DNA of 20,369 bases, taken from NCBI RefSeq assembly GCF_000003605.2, contig NW_003142130.1:1-20369 (forward strand), written 5' to 3'. This DNA is from Saccoglossus kowalevskii (taxonomy: Eukaryota; Hemichordata; Enteropneusta; Harrimaniidae). The position numbers and the translations under genes were made by a program. This document shows positions 11,688-20,369 of this stretch, in pieces. Below the pieces are notes generated by a model that did no database searches, had not been told where the DNA came from, and was given only the letters and a program-made list of their open reading frames with translations. How positions within the stretch are numbered: the first letter of the stretch is position 1; each line of letters opens with the position of its first letter.

Positions 11688-13926
11688 TATAGCGAGTGGA
11701 ATGTCACATAGATTCAAGGCTATACAATGAGATATTACTGGAACTGTATCTAGGCGGTAGTAGAGTGGTGTATAGCGAGTGGAATGTCACATAGATTCTG
11801 GCTGCACAATGAGATATTACTAGAACTGTATCTAGGCGTTAGTAGAGTGGTGTATAGCGAGTGGAATGTCACATAGATTCTAGGCTATACAATGAGATAT
11901 TACTAGAACTGTATCTAGGCGTTAGTGGAGTGGTGTATAGCGAGTGGAATGTCACATAGATTCTAGGCTGCACAATGAGATATTACTAGAACTGTATCTA
12001 GGCGTTAGTAGAGTGGTGTATAGCGAGTGGAATGTCACATAGATTCTTGGCTGCACAATGAGATATTACTAGAACTGTATCTAGGCGTTAGTAGAGTGGT
12101 GTATAGCGAGTGGAATGTCACATAGATTCTAGGCTGCACAATGAGATATTACTAGAACTGTATCTAGGCGTTAGTAGAGTGGTGTATAGCGAGTGGAATG
12201 TCACATAGATTCAAGGCTATACAATGAGATATTACTAGAACTGTATCTAGGCGTTAGTGGAGTGGTTTATAGCGAGTGGAATGTCACATAGATTCAAGGC
12301 TATACAATGAGATATTACTAGAACTGTATCTAGGCGTTAGTGGAGTGGTTTATAGCGAGTGGAATGTCACATAGATTCAAGGCTATACAATGAGATATTA
12401 CTGGAACTGTATCTAGGCGTTAGTGGAGTGGTTTATAGCGAGTGGAATGTCACATAGATTCAAGGCTATACAATGAGATATTACTAGAACTGTATCTAGG
12501 CGTTAGTGGAGTGGTTTATAGCGAGTGGAATGTCACATAGATTCAAGGCTATACAATGAGATATTACTGGAACTGTATTTAGGCGTTAGTGGAGTGGTTT
12601 ATAGCGAGTGGAATGTCACATAGATTCTAGGCTGCACAATGAGATATTACTAGAACTGTATCTAGGCGTTAGTAGAGTGGTGTATAGCGAGTGGAATGTC
12701 ACATAGATTCAAGGCTATACAATGAGATATTACTAGAACTGTATCTAGGCGTTAGTGGAGTGGTTTATAGCGAGTGGAATGTCACATAGATTCAAGGCTA
12801 TACAATGAGATATTACTGGAACTGTATCTAGGCGTTAGTGGAGTGGTTTATAGCGAGTGGAATGTCACATAAATTCTAGCTGCACAATGAGATATTACTA
12901 GAACTGTATCTAGGCGTTAGTGGAGTGGTGTATAGCGAGTGGAATGTCACATAGATTCTAGGCTGCACAATGAGATATTACTAGAACTGTATCTAGGCGT
13001 TAGTAGAGTGGTGTATAGCGAGTGGAATGTCACATAGATTCTAGGCTGCACAATGAGATATTACTAGAACTGTATCTAGGCGTTAGTGGAGTGGTGTATA
13101 GCGAGTGGAATGTCACATAGATTCTAGGCTATACAATGAGATATTACTAGAACTGTATCTAGGCGTTAGTGGAGTGGTGTATAGCGAGTGGAATGTCACA
13201 TAGATTCTAGGCTGCACAATGAGATATTACTAGAACTGTATCTAGGCGTTAGTAGAGTGGTGTATAGCGAGTGGAATGTCACATAGATTCTAGGCTGCAC
13301 AATGAGATATTACTGGAACTGTATCTAGGCGTTAGTAGAGTGGTGTATAGCGAGTGGAATGTCACATAGATTCTAGGCTGCACAATGAGATATTACTAGA
13401 ACTGTATCTAGGCGTTAGTGGAGTGGTGTATAGCGAGTGGAATGTCACATAGATTCTTGGCTGCACAATGAGATATTACTAGAACTGTATCTAGGCGTTA
13501 GTGGAGTCGTTTATAACGAGTGGAATGTCACATAGATTCTTGGCTGCACGATGGGATATTACTAGAACTGTATCTAGGCGTTAGTAGAGTGGTGTATAGC
13601 GAGTGGAATGTCACATAGATTCAAGGCTGCACAATGAGATATTACTAGAACTGTATCTAGGCGTTAGTAGAGTGGTGTATAGCAAGTGGAATGTCACATA
13701 GATTCTTGGCTGCACAATGAGATATTACTAGAACTGTATCTAGGCGTTAGTGGAGTGGTTTATAGCGAGTGGAATGTCACATAGATTCTAGGCTATACAA
13801 TGAGATATTACTAGAACGGTATCTAGGCGTTAGTGGAGTGGTTTATAGCGAGTGGAATGTCACATAGATTCTAGGCTATACAATGAGATATTACTAGAAC
13901 TGTATCTAGGCGTTAGTGGAGTGGTT

Positions 13927-14756
13927 TATAGCGAGTGGAATGTCACATAGATTCTAGGCTGCACAATGAGATATTACTAGAACTGTATCTAGGCGTTAGT
14001 GGAGTGGTGTATAGCGAGTGGAATGTCACATAGATTCTAGGCTGCACAATGAGATATTACTAGAACTGTATCTAGGCGTTAGTGGAGTGGTGTATAGCGA
14101 GTGGAATGTCACATAGATTCTAGGCTGCACAATGAGATATTACTAGAACTGTATCTAGGCGTTAGTGGAGTGGTTTATAGCGAGTGGAATGTCACATAGA
14201 TTCTAGGCTATACAATGAGATATTACTAGAACTGTATCTAGGCGTTAGTAGAGTGGTGTATAGCGAGTGGAATGTCACATAGATTCTAGGCTGCACAATG
14301 AGATATTACTAGAACTGTATCTAGGCGTTAGTGGAGTGGTGTATAGCGAGTGGAATGTCACATAGATTCTTGGCTATACAATGAGATATTACTAGAACTG
14401 TATCTAGGCGTTAGTAGAGTGATGTATAGCGAGTGGAATGTCACATATATTCAAGGCTATACAATGAGATATTACTAGAACTGTATCTAGGCGTTAGTGG
14501 AGTGGTTTATAGCGAGTGGAATGTCACATAGATTCTAGGCTGCACAATGAGATATTACTAGAACTGTATCTAGGCGTTAGTGGAGTGGTTTATAGCGAGT
14601 GGAATGTCACATAGATTCTAGGCTGTACAATGAGATATTACTAGAACTGTATCTAGGCGTTAGTAGAGTGGTGTATAGCGAGTGGAATGTCACATAGATT
14701 CTTGGCTGCACAATGAGATATTACTAGAACTGTATCTAGGCGTTAGTAGAGTGGTG
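13927..14756. repeat. 10-unit block (830 bp), first member of a 29-unit-offset duplication
   Basis: Ten consecutive copies agree at all scored sites with copies from 16334 to 17163. Shared rare markers are a CTTGG/CTATAC/GTGATG copy at 14342, an ATATATTCAAGG copy at 14425 and the uncommon CTGTAC in the copy at 14591. The offset is 2407 bp, exactly 29 units. The only internal difference I found is GCAAG in the copy at 16417. Confidence 0.8.
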
Positions 14757-15337
14757 TATAGCGAGTGGAATGTCACATAGATTCTAGGCTGCACAATGAG
14801 ATATTACTAGAACTGTATCTAGGCGTTACTAGAGTGGTGTATAGCGAGTGGAATGTCACATAGATTCTTGGCTGCACAATGAGATATTACTAGAACTGTA
14901 TCTAGGCGTTAGTGGAGTGGTGTATAGCGAGTGGAATGTCACATAGATTCTAGGCTGCACAATGAGATATTACTAGAACTGTATCTAGGCGTTAGTGGAG
15001 TGGTGTATAGCGAGTGGAATGTCACATAGATTCTTGGCTGCACAATGAGATATTACTAGAACTGTATCTAGGCGTTAGTAGAGTGGTTTATAGCGAGTGG
15101 AATGTCACATAGATTCTAGGCTATACAATGAGATATTACTAGAACTGTATCTAGGCGTTAGTGGAGTGGTTTATAGCGAGTGGAATGTCACATAGATTCA
15201 AGGCTATACAATGAGATATTACTAGAACTGTATCTAGGCGTTAGTAGAGTGGTTTATAGCGAGTGGAATGTCACACAGATTCTAGGCTGCACAATGAGAT
15301 ATTACTAGAACTGTATCTAGGCGTTAGTGGAGTGGTT

Positions 15338-15835
15338 TATAGCGAGTGGAATGTCACATAGATTCTTGGCTGCACAATGAGATATTACTAGAACTGTATC
15401 TAGGCGTTAGTGGAGTGGTGTATAGCGAGTGGAATGTCACATAGATTCTAGGCTGCACAATGAGATATTACTAGAACTGTATCTAGGCGTTAGTGGAGTG
15501 GTGTATAGCGAGTGGAATGTCACATAGATTCAAGGCTATACAATGAGATATTACTAGAACTGTATCTAGGCGTAAGTAGAGTGGTGTATAGCGAGTGGAA
15601 TGTCACATAGATTCTTGGCTGCACAATGAGATATTACTAGAACTGTATCTAGGCGTTAGTGGAGTGGTGTATAGCGAGTGGAATGTCACATAGATTCTAG
15701 GCTGCACAATGAGATATTACTAGAACTGTATCTAGGCGTTAGTGGAGTGGTGTATAGCGAGTGGAATGTCACATAGATTCAAGGCTATACAATGAGATAT
15801 TACTAGAACTGTATCTAGGCGTTAGTAGAGTGGTT
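15338..15835. repeat. Local 3-unit tandem duplication within the satellite
   Basis: Copies at 15338, 15421 and 15504 (CTTGG/G75, CTAGG/G75, CAAGG/CTATAC/A75) are followed by the same three at 15587, 15670 and 15753. The third copies differ at unit position 83, and the first block has a private GTAAGTAG. Confidence 0.65.
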
Positions 15836-16333
15836 TATAGCGAGTGGAATGTCACATAGATTCAAGGCTATACAATGAGATATTACTAGAACTGTATCTA
15901 GGCGTTAGTAGAGTGGTGTATAGCGAGTGGAATGTCACATAGATTCTAGGCTGCACAATGAGATATTACTAGAACTGTATCTAGGCGTTAGTGGAGTGGT
16001 GTATAGCGAGTGGAATGTCACATAGATTCTAGGCTATACAATGAGATATTACTAGAACTGTATCTAGGCGTTAGTAAAGTGGTGTATAGCGAGTGGAATG
16101 TCACATAGATTCTAGGCTGCACAATGAGATATTACTAGAACTGTATCTAGGCGTTAGTGGAGTGGTGTATAGCGAGTGGAATGTCACATAGATTCTAGGC
16201 TGCACAATGAGATATTACTAGAACTGTATCTAGGCGTTAGTAGAGTGGTGTATAGCTAGTGGAATGTCACATAGATTCTAGGCTATACAATGAGATATTA
16301 CTAGAACTGTATCTAGGCGTTAGTAGAGTGGTG

Positions 16334-17163
16334 TATAGCGAGTGGAATGTCACATAGATTCTAGGCTGCACAATGAGATATTACTAGAACTGTATCTAGG
16401 CGTTAGTGGAGTGGTGTATAGCAAGTGGAATGTCACATAGATTCTAGGCTGCACAATGAGATATTACTAGAACTGTATCTAGGCGTTAGTGGAGTGGTGT
16501 ATAGCGAGTGGAATGTCACATAGATTCTAGGCTGCACAATGAGATATTACTAGAACTGTATCTAGGCGTTAGTGGAGTGGTTTATAGCGAGTGGAATGTC
16601 ACATAGATTCTAGGCTATACAATGAGATATTACTAGAACTGTATCTAGGCGTTAGTAGAGTGGTGTATAGCGAGTGGAATGTCACATAGATTCTAGGCTG
16701 CACAATGAGATATTACTAGAACTGTATCTAGGCGTTAGTGGAGTGGTGTATAGCGAGTGGAATGTCACATAGATTCTTGGCTATACAATGAGATATTACT
16801 AGAACTGTATCTAGGCGTTAGTAGAGTGATGTATAGCGAGTGGAATGTCACATATATTCAAGGCTATACAATGAGATATTACTAGAACTGTATCTAGGCG
16901 TTAGTGGAGTGGTTTATAGCGAGTGGAATGTCACATAGATTCTAGGCTGCACAATGAGATATTACTAGAACTGTATCTAGGCGTTAGTGGAGTGGTTTAT
17001 AGCGAGTGGAATGTCACATAGATTCTAGGCTGTACAATGAGATATTACTAGAACTGTATCTAGGCGTTAGTAGAGTGGTGTATAGCGAGTGGAATGTCAC
17101 ATAGATTCTTGGCTGCACAATGAGATATTACTAGAACTGTATCTAGGCGTTAGTAGAGTGGTG
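16334..17163. repeat. 10-unit block (830 bp), second member of the 29-unit-offset duplication
   Basis: Duplicate of 13927-14756, matching over ten copies including the CTGTAC marker in the copy at 16998. The block loses agreement on both sides: the copy at 16251 has a private GCTAG, and the copy at 17164 has CTATAC/G75 where its counterpart has CTGCAC/A75. Confidence 0.8.
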
Positions 17164-17578
17164 TATAGCGAGTGGAATGTCACATAGATTCTAGGCTATA
17201 CAATGAGATATTACTAGAACTGTATCTAGGCGTTAGTGGAGTGGTGTATAGCGAGTGGAATGTCACATAGATTCTAGGCTGCACAATGAGATATTACTAG
17301 AACTGTATCTAGGCGTTAGTAGAGTGGTGTATAGCGAGTGGAATGTCACATAGATTCTTGGCTGCACAATGAGATATTACTAGAACTGTATCTAGGCGTT
17401 AGTAGAGTGGTGTATAGCGAGTGGAATGTCACATAGATTCTAGGCTGCACAATGAGATATTACTAGAACTGTATCTAGGCGTTAGTAGAGTGGTGTATAG
17501 CGAGTGGAATGTCACATAGATTCAAGGCTATACAATGAGATATTACTAGAACTGTATCTAGGCGTTAGTGGAGTGGTG

Positions 17579-18242
17579 TATAGCGAGTGGAATGTCACAT
17601 AGATTCTAGGCTGCACAATGAGATATTACTAGAACTGTATCTAGGCGTTAGTGGAGTGGTGTATAGCGAGTGGAATGTCACATAGATTCTTGGCTATACA
17701 ATGAGATATTACTAGAACTGTATCTAGGCGTTAGTAGAGTGGTTTATAGCGAGTGGAATGTCACATAGATTCTAGGCTATACAATGAGATATTACTAGAA
17801 CTGTATCTAGGCGTTAGTGGAGTGGTTTATAGCGAGTGGAATGTCACATAGATTCTAGGCTGCACAATGAGATATTACTAGAACTGTATCTAGGCGTTAG
17901 TGGAGTGGTGTATAGCGAGTGGAATGTCACATAGATTCTAGGCTGCACAATGAGATATTACTAGAACTGTATCTAGGCGTTAGTGGAGTGGTGTATAGCG
18001 AGTGGAATGTCACATAGATTCTTGGCTATACAATGAGATATTACTAGAACTGTATCTAGGCGTTAGTAGAGTGGTTTATAGCGAGTGGAATGTCACATAG
18101 ATTCTAGGCTATACAATGAGATATTACTAGAACTGTATCTAGGCGTTAGTGGAGTGGTTTATAGCGAGTGGAATGTCACATAGATTCTAGGCTGCACAAT
18201 GAGATATTACTAGAACTGTATCTAGGCGTTAGTGGAGTGGTG
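17579..18242. repeat. 4-unit (332 bp) tandem duplication
   Basis: Copies at 17579, 17662, 17745 and 17828 are followed directly by copies at 17911, 17994, 18077 and 18160 with the same sequence of types: CTAGG/CTGCAC/G75/G83, CTTGG/CTATAC/A75/T83, CTAGG/CTATAC/G75/T83, CTAGG/CTGCAC/G75/G83. CTTGG combined with CTATAC is rare elsewhere, so this is a recent local duplication and the clearest tandem higher-order pair in the window. Confidence 0.8.
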
Positions 18243-20032
18243 TATAGCGAGTGGAATGTCACATAGATTCTAGGCTATACAATGAGATATTACTAGAACT
18301 GTATCTAGGCGTTAGTAAAGTGGTGTATAGCGAGTGGAATGTCACATATATTCAAGGCTGCACAATGAGATATTACGAGAACTGTATCTAGGCGTTAGTA
18401 GAGTGATGTATAGCGAGTGGAATGTCACATAGATTCTAGGCTGCACAATGAGATATTACTAGAACTGTATCTAGGCGTTAGTGGAGTGGTGTATAGCGAG
18501 TGGAATGTCACATAGATTCTAGGCTGCACAATGAGATATTACTAGAACTGTATCTAGGCGTTAGTAGAGTGGTGTATAGCGAGTGGAATGTCACATAGAT
18601 TCTAGGCTGCACAATGAGATATTACTAGAACTGTATCTAGGCGTTAGTGGAGTGGTGTATAGCGAGTGGAATGTCACATAGATTCTAGGCTATACAATGA
18701 GATATTACTAGAACTGTATCTAGGCGTTAGTGGAGTGGTGTATAGCGAGTGGAATGTCACATAGATTCTAGGCTGCACAATGAGATATTACTAGAACTGT
18801 ATCTAGGCGTTAGTGGAGTGGTGTATAGCGAGTGGAATGTCACATAGATTCAAGGCTGCACAATGAGATATTACTAGAACTGTATCTAGGCGTTAGTGGA
18901 GTGGTGTATAGCGAGTGGAATGTCACATAGATTCTAGGCTGCACAATGAGATATTACTAGAACTGTATCTAGGCGTTAGTAAAGTGGTGTATAGCGAGTG
19001 GAATGTCACATATATTCAAGGCTGCACAATGAGATATTACTAGAACTGTATCTAGGCGTTAGTGGAGTGGTGTATAGCGAGTGGAATGTCACATAGATTC
19101 TAGGCTGCACAATGAGATATTACTAGAACTGTATCTAGGCGATAGTGGAGTGGTGTATAGCGAGTGGAATGTCACATAGATTCTACGCTGCACAATGAGA
19201 TATTACTAGAACTGTATCTAGGCGTTAGTAGAGTGGTGTATAGCGAGTGGAATGTCACATAGATTCTAGGCTATACAATGAGATATTACTAGAACTGTAT
19301 CTAGGCGTTAGTAGAGTGGTGTATAGCGAGTGGAATGTCACATAGATTCTTGGCTGCACAATGAGATATTACTAGAACTGTATCTAGGCGTTAGTAGAGT
19401 GGTGTATAGCGAGTGGAATGTCACATAGATTCTAGGCTGCACAATGAGATATTACTAGAACTGTATCTAGGCGTTAGTGGAGTGGTGTATAGCGAGTGGA
19501 ATGTCACATAGATTCTGGGCTGCACAATGAGATATTACTAGAACTGTATCTAGGCGTTAGTAGAGTGGTGTATAGCGAGTGGAATGTCACATAGATTCTA
19601 GGCTATACAATGAGATATTACTAGAACTGTATCTAGGCGTTAGTGGAGTGGTGTATAGCGAGTGGAATGTCACATAGATTCAAGGCTATACAATGAGATA
19701 TTACTAGAACTGTATCTAGGCGTTAGTGGAGTGGTGTATAGCGAGTGGAATGTCACATAGATTCTAGGCTGCACAATGAGATATTACTAGAACTGTATCT
19801 AGGCGTTAGTGGAGTGGTGTATAGCGAGTGGAATGTCACATAGATTCTAGGCTGCACAATGAGATATTACTAGAACTGTATCTAGGCGTTAGTAGAGTGG
19901 TACACGTACACATGCTGTAGGTTCCAGTTATAAACTTGCTCCACTCAGGGATTTGTATTATAATAACAAACCTTTACTCTATGTTTCATGATTTCGGGAA
20001 GCAAGATATTTTATTCGATTCTGTTCTGGTCA

Positions 20033-20040
20033 TGACGTCA
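20033..20040. promoter_or_regulatory. Perfect CRE-type octamer
   Basis: TGACGTCA at 20,033-20,040 lies inside a 10-bp palindrome ATGACGTCAT and matches the full consensus bound by CREB/ATF-class bZIP factors. A second GACGTC core lies at 20,246-20,251. No promoter or confident gene start is visible nearby, so this may be a chance match. Confidence 0.2.
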
Positions 20041-20133
20041 TATGAATACAATTGTCACATACCTTTAAGACTACGATGTAACTGTTTTCAATTGCTTCTC
20101 CGGGGGGATAGTATCGAATTTCCGGGATTTTAG

Positions 20134-20303
20134 CGGCTATGCAGCCCAAGAACAAAAGCGCCACCAAGTGTCGAAACATCGTGCTCTATGATCAGTGTAA
20201 TTGTAATCTGCAAAGAAGTCGTACATACATGTCGTGCACTGTGACGACGTCTAAACGAGGAAGCCCGTATGTGGGAGAGAACAAGCCCAACAAAGATCTG
20301 TGA
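20134..20303 (+). CDS. Weak candidate terminal exon or small ORF (54 codons from ATG 20,139)
   Basis: An ATG at 20,139 opens 54 codons ending in TGA at 20,301-20,303. The product is basic, begins MQPKNKSATK, carries four Cys (residues 11, 20, 22 and 33) and ends NKPNKDL. It has no signal peptide, membrane segment or domain that I recognise. An acceptor-like GGGATTTTAG ends at 20,133, so this could be a last exon rather than a complete ORF. About 57% of third positions are G or C, somewhat above the local base composition, which is mild support for this frame. Against it, a 69-codon frame is open on the opposite strand over the same bases (20,339 to 20,130), and I see no AATAAA close downstream. 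It may be non-coding. Confidence 0.25.
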
Positions 20304-20369
20304 CTTTACTATTGAATTACTATTACTACGGATTATCATATTATCAGCAAGATACTATTTTGTATGTAT

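Larger units (their letters stand above)
401..19901. repeat. 83-bp satellite DNA array, about 235 tandem copies
   Basis: Head-to-tail array of an 83-bp monomer, phased here from TATAGCGAGTGG. Landmarks in each copy are GGAATGTCACATAGATT (11-27), a CTAGG/CAAGG/CTTGG site (28-32), GCTGCACAATG or GCTATACAATG (32-42), AGATATTACT (43-52), AGAACTG (53-59), ATCTAGGCGTTAGT (61-74) and GAGTGG (76-81). Starts at 482, 5,711, 5,795, 11,771, 11,853, 12,849, 12,931 and 19,820 fit 83-bp steps with only three 1-bp indels. That gives 234 copies from 482 plus a divergent first copy at 401. The consensus is about 41% G+C with two CpGs. All three forward frames contain stops and 83 is not a multiple of 3, so the array is non-coding. 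Most variation falls at unit positions 24, 29/30, 35/36, 53, 75, 81 and 83; other changes are mostly private or rare. I cannot match the monomer to a named satellite. A centromeric, pericentromeric, subtelomeric or euchromatic-insertion location cannot be told from this window. Confidence 0.97.
19902..20369. other. Unique right flank
   Basis: Non-repetitive sequence starting abruptly after unit position 82 of the last copy. It contains no recognisable repeat, transposon end or RNA gene. The stretch 19,902-20,130 has frequent stops except for one open frame from 19,921 to 20,133 whose product (Cys-, Ile- and Leu-rich, no domain) I do not recognise. The stretch after 20,304 is A/T-rich and featureless. 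A weak coding candidate lies between (20,134-20,303). Confidence 0.6.

Noticed and set aside
401-19901. CRISPR array
   Set aside because: The copies are contiguous 83-bp units with no unique spacers, and there are no cas genes. The variation is point dimorphism, not alternating repeat and spacer.
401-19901. Repetitive protein-coding gene
   Set aside because: 83 is not divisible by 3, and the consensus has stops in all three forward frames (for example TAG at unit positions 3, 22 and 29). No long ORF crosses even a few copies on either strand.
401-19901. tRNA-derived SINE or Pol III units: TAGCGAGTGG resembles an A box and GATTCAAGGCT a B box (9 of 11)
   Set aside because: The A-box match lacks one base. 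The B-box match exists only in CAAGG copies. The two lie only about 12 bp apart, too close for a type 2 Pol III promoter, and no tRNA cloverleaf fits.
401-19901. CENP-B box in the monomer
   Set aside because: The core TTCG with a downstream CGGG is absent from the consensus, so there is no motif evidence for centromeric identity.
401-19901. Telomeric or rDNA spacer repeat
   Set aside because: The unit is not a short G-rich telomeric motif, and no rRNA sequence is present in either flank.
399-19905. Target-site duplication flanking the array, as for a transposon
   Set aside because: Comparing the bases outside both junctions shows no convincing direct repeat, and no terminal inverted repeats or transposase remnants are present.
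19936-20133. 65-codon + strand ORF beginning at TTG
   Set aside because: Its start is TTG; the first ATG is at 19,981. The product has no recognisable domain, and there are no splice or poly(A) signals to support it.
20130-20339. 69-codon - strand ORF
   Set aside because: No recognisable domain. It is antisense to a frame with a slightly better coding signal. A chance opening of this length is common, so I did not list it as a gene.

Overview
The window is almost entirely one tandem satellite array. Non-repetitive sequence occupies only positions 1 to about 400 and about 19,902 to 20,369. The array has a monomer of 83 bp, about 235 consecutive head-to-tail copies, about 41% G+C, and stops in every forward frame. 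I infer a eukaryote, probably an invertebrate. The reasons are a large homogeneous satellite, a short spliceosomal-type intron beside it (GTAAGA donor, TACTAAC branch point, T-rich acceptor), overlapping AATAAA signals, and CpG sites in the repeat that show almost no deamination decay. Nothing bacterial is visible: no operons, no Shine-Dalgarno-led genes and no CRISPR spacers. I cannot name the species or a known satellite family.

Layout. Positions 1-139 look like a tiny exon end plus a 134-bp intron. Positions 140-292 look like the last coding exon of a gene on the + strand, with a 50-codon tail ending in TAA. Three AATAAA hexamers follow immediately (293-314). After about 85 bp of unique spacer the satellite begins at 401 (399 if a two-base match is counted) with one divergent 81-bp copy. 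It then runs with a strict 83-bp period to 19,901. Only three copies depart from 83 bp after the first: one +1 near 5,780, one -1 near 11,800 and one -1 near 12,880. The right flank (19,902-20,369) holds a weak candidate coding segment (20,134-20,303), a perfect ATGACGTCAT palindrome, and nothing else I can name.

Inside the array most copies differ at a handful of dimorphic sites: unit positions 24, 29/30, 35/36, 53, 75, 81 and 83. These sites work as a barcode. Reading it shows mosaic segmental duplications with offsets of 3, 4, 7, 8, 13, 29, 31 and 58 units, but no single regular higher-order repeat. One variant (G at unit position 53) occurs in 36 of the first 156 copies and in none of the last 79, so the array has at least two domains with different homogenisation histories. 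The monomer carries three CTAG-based half-sites that can form competing hairpins, and a fourth dyad that is present or absent depending on the 35/36 dimorphism. No function can be assigned to the array from sequence alone. A structural, heterochromatic or satellite-RNA role is possible but unproven.
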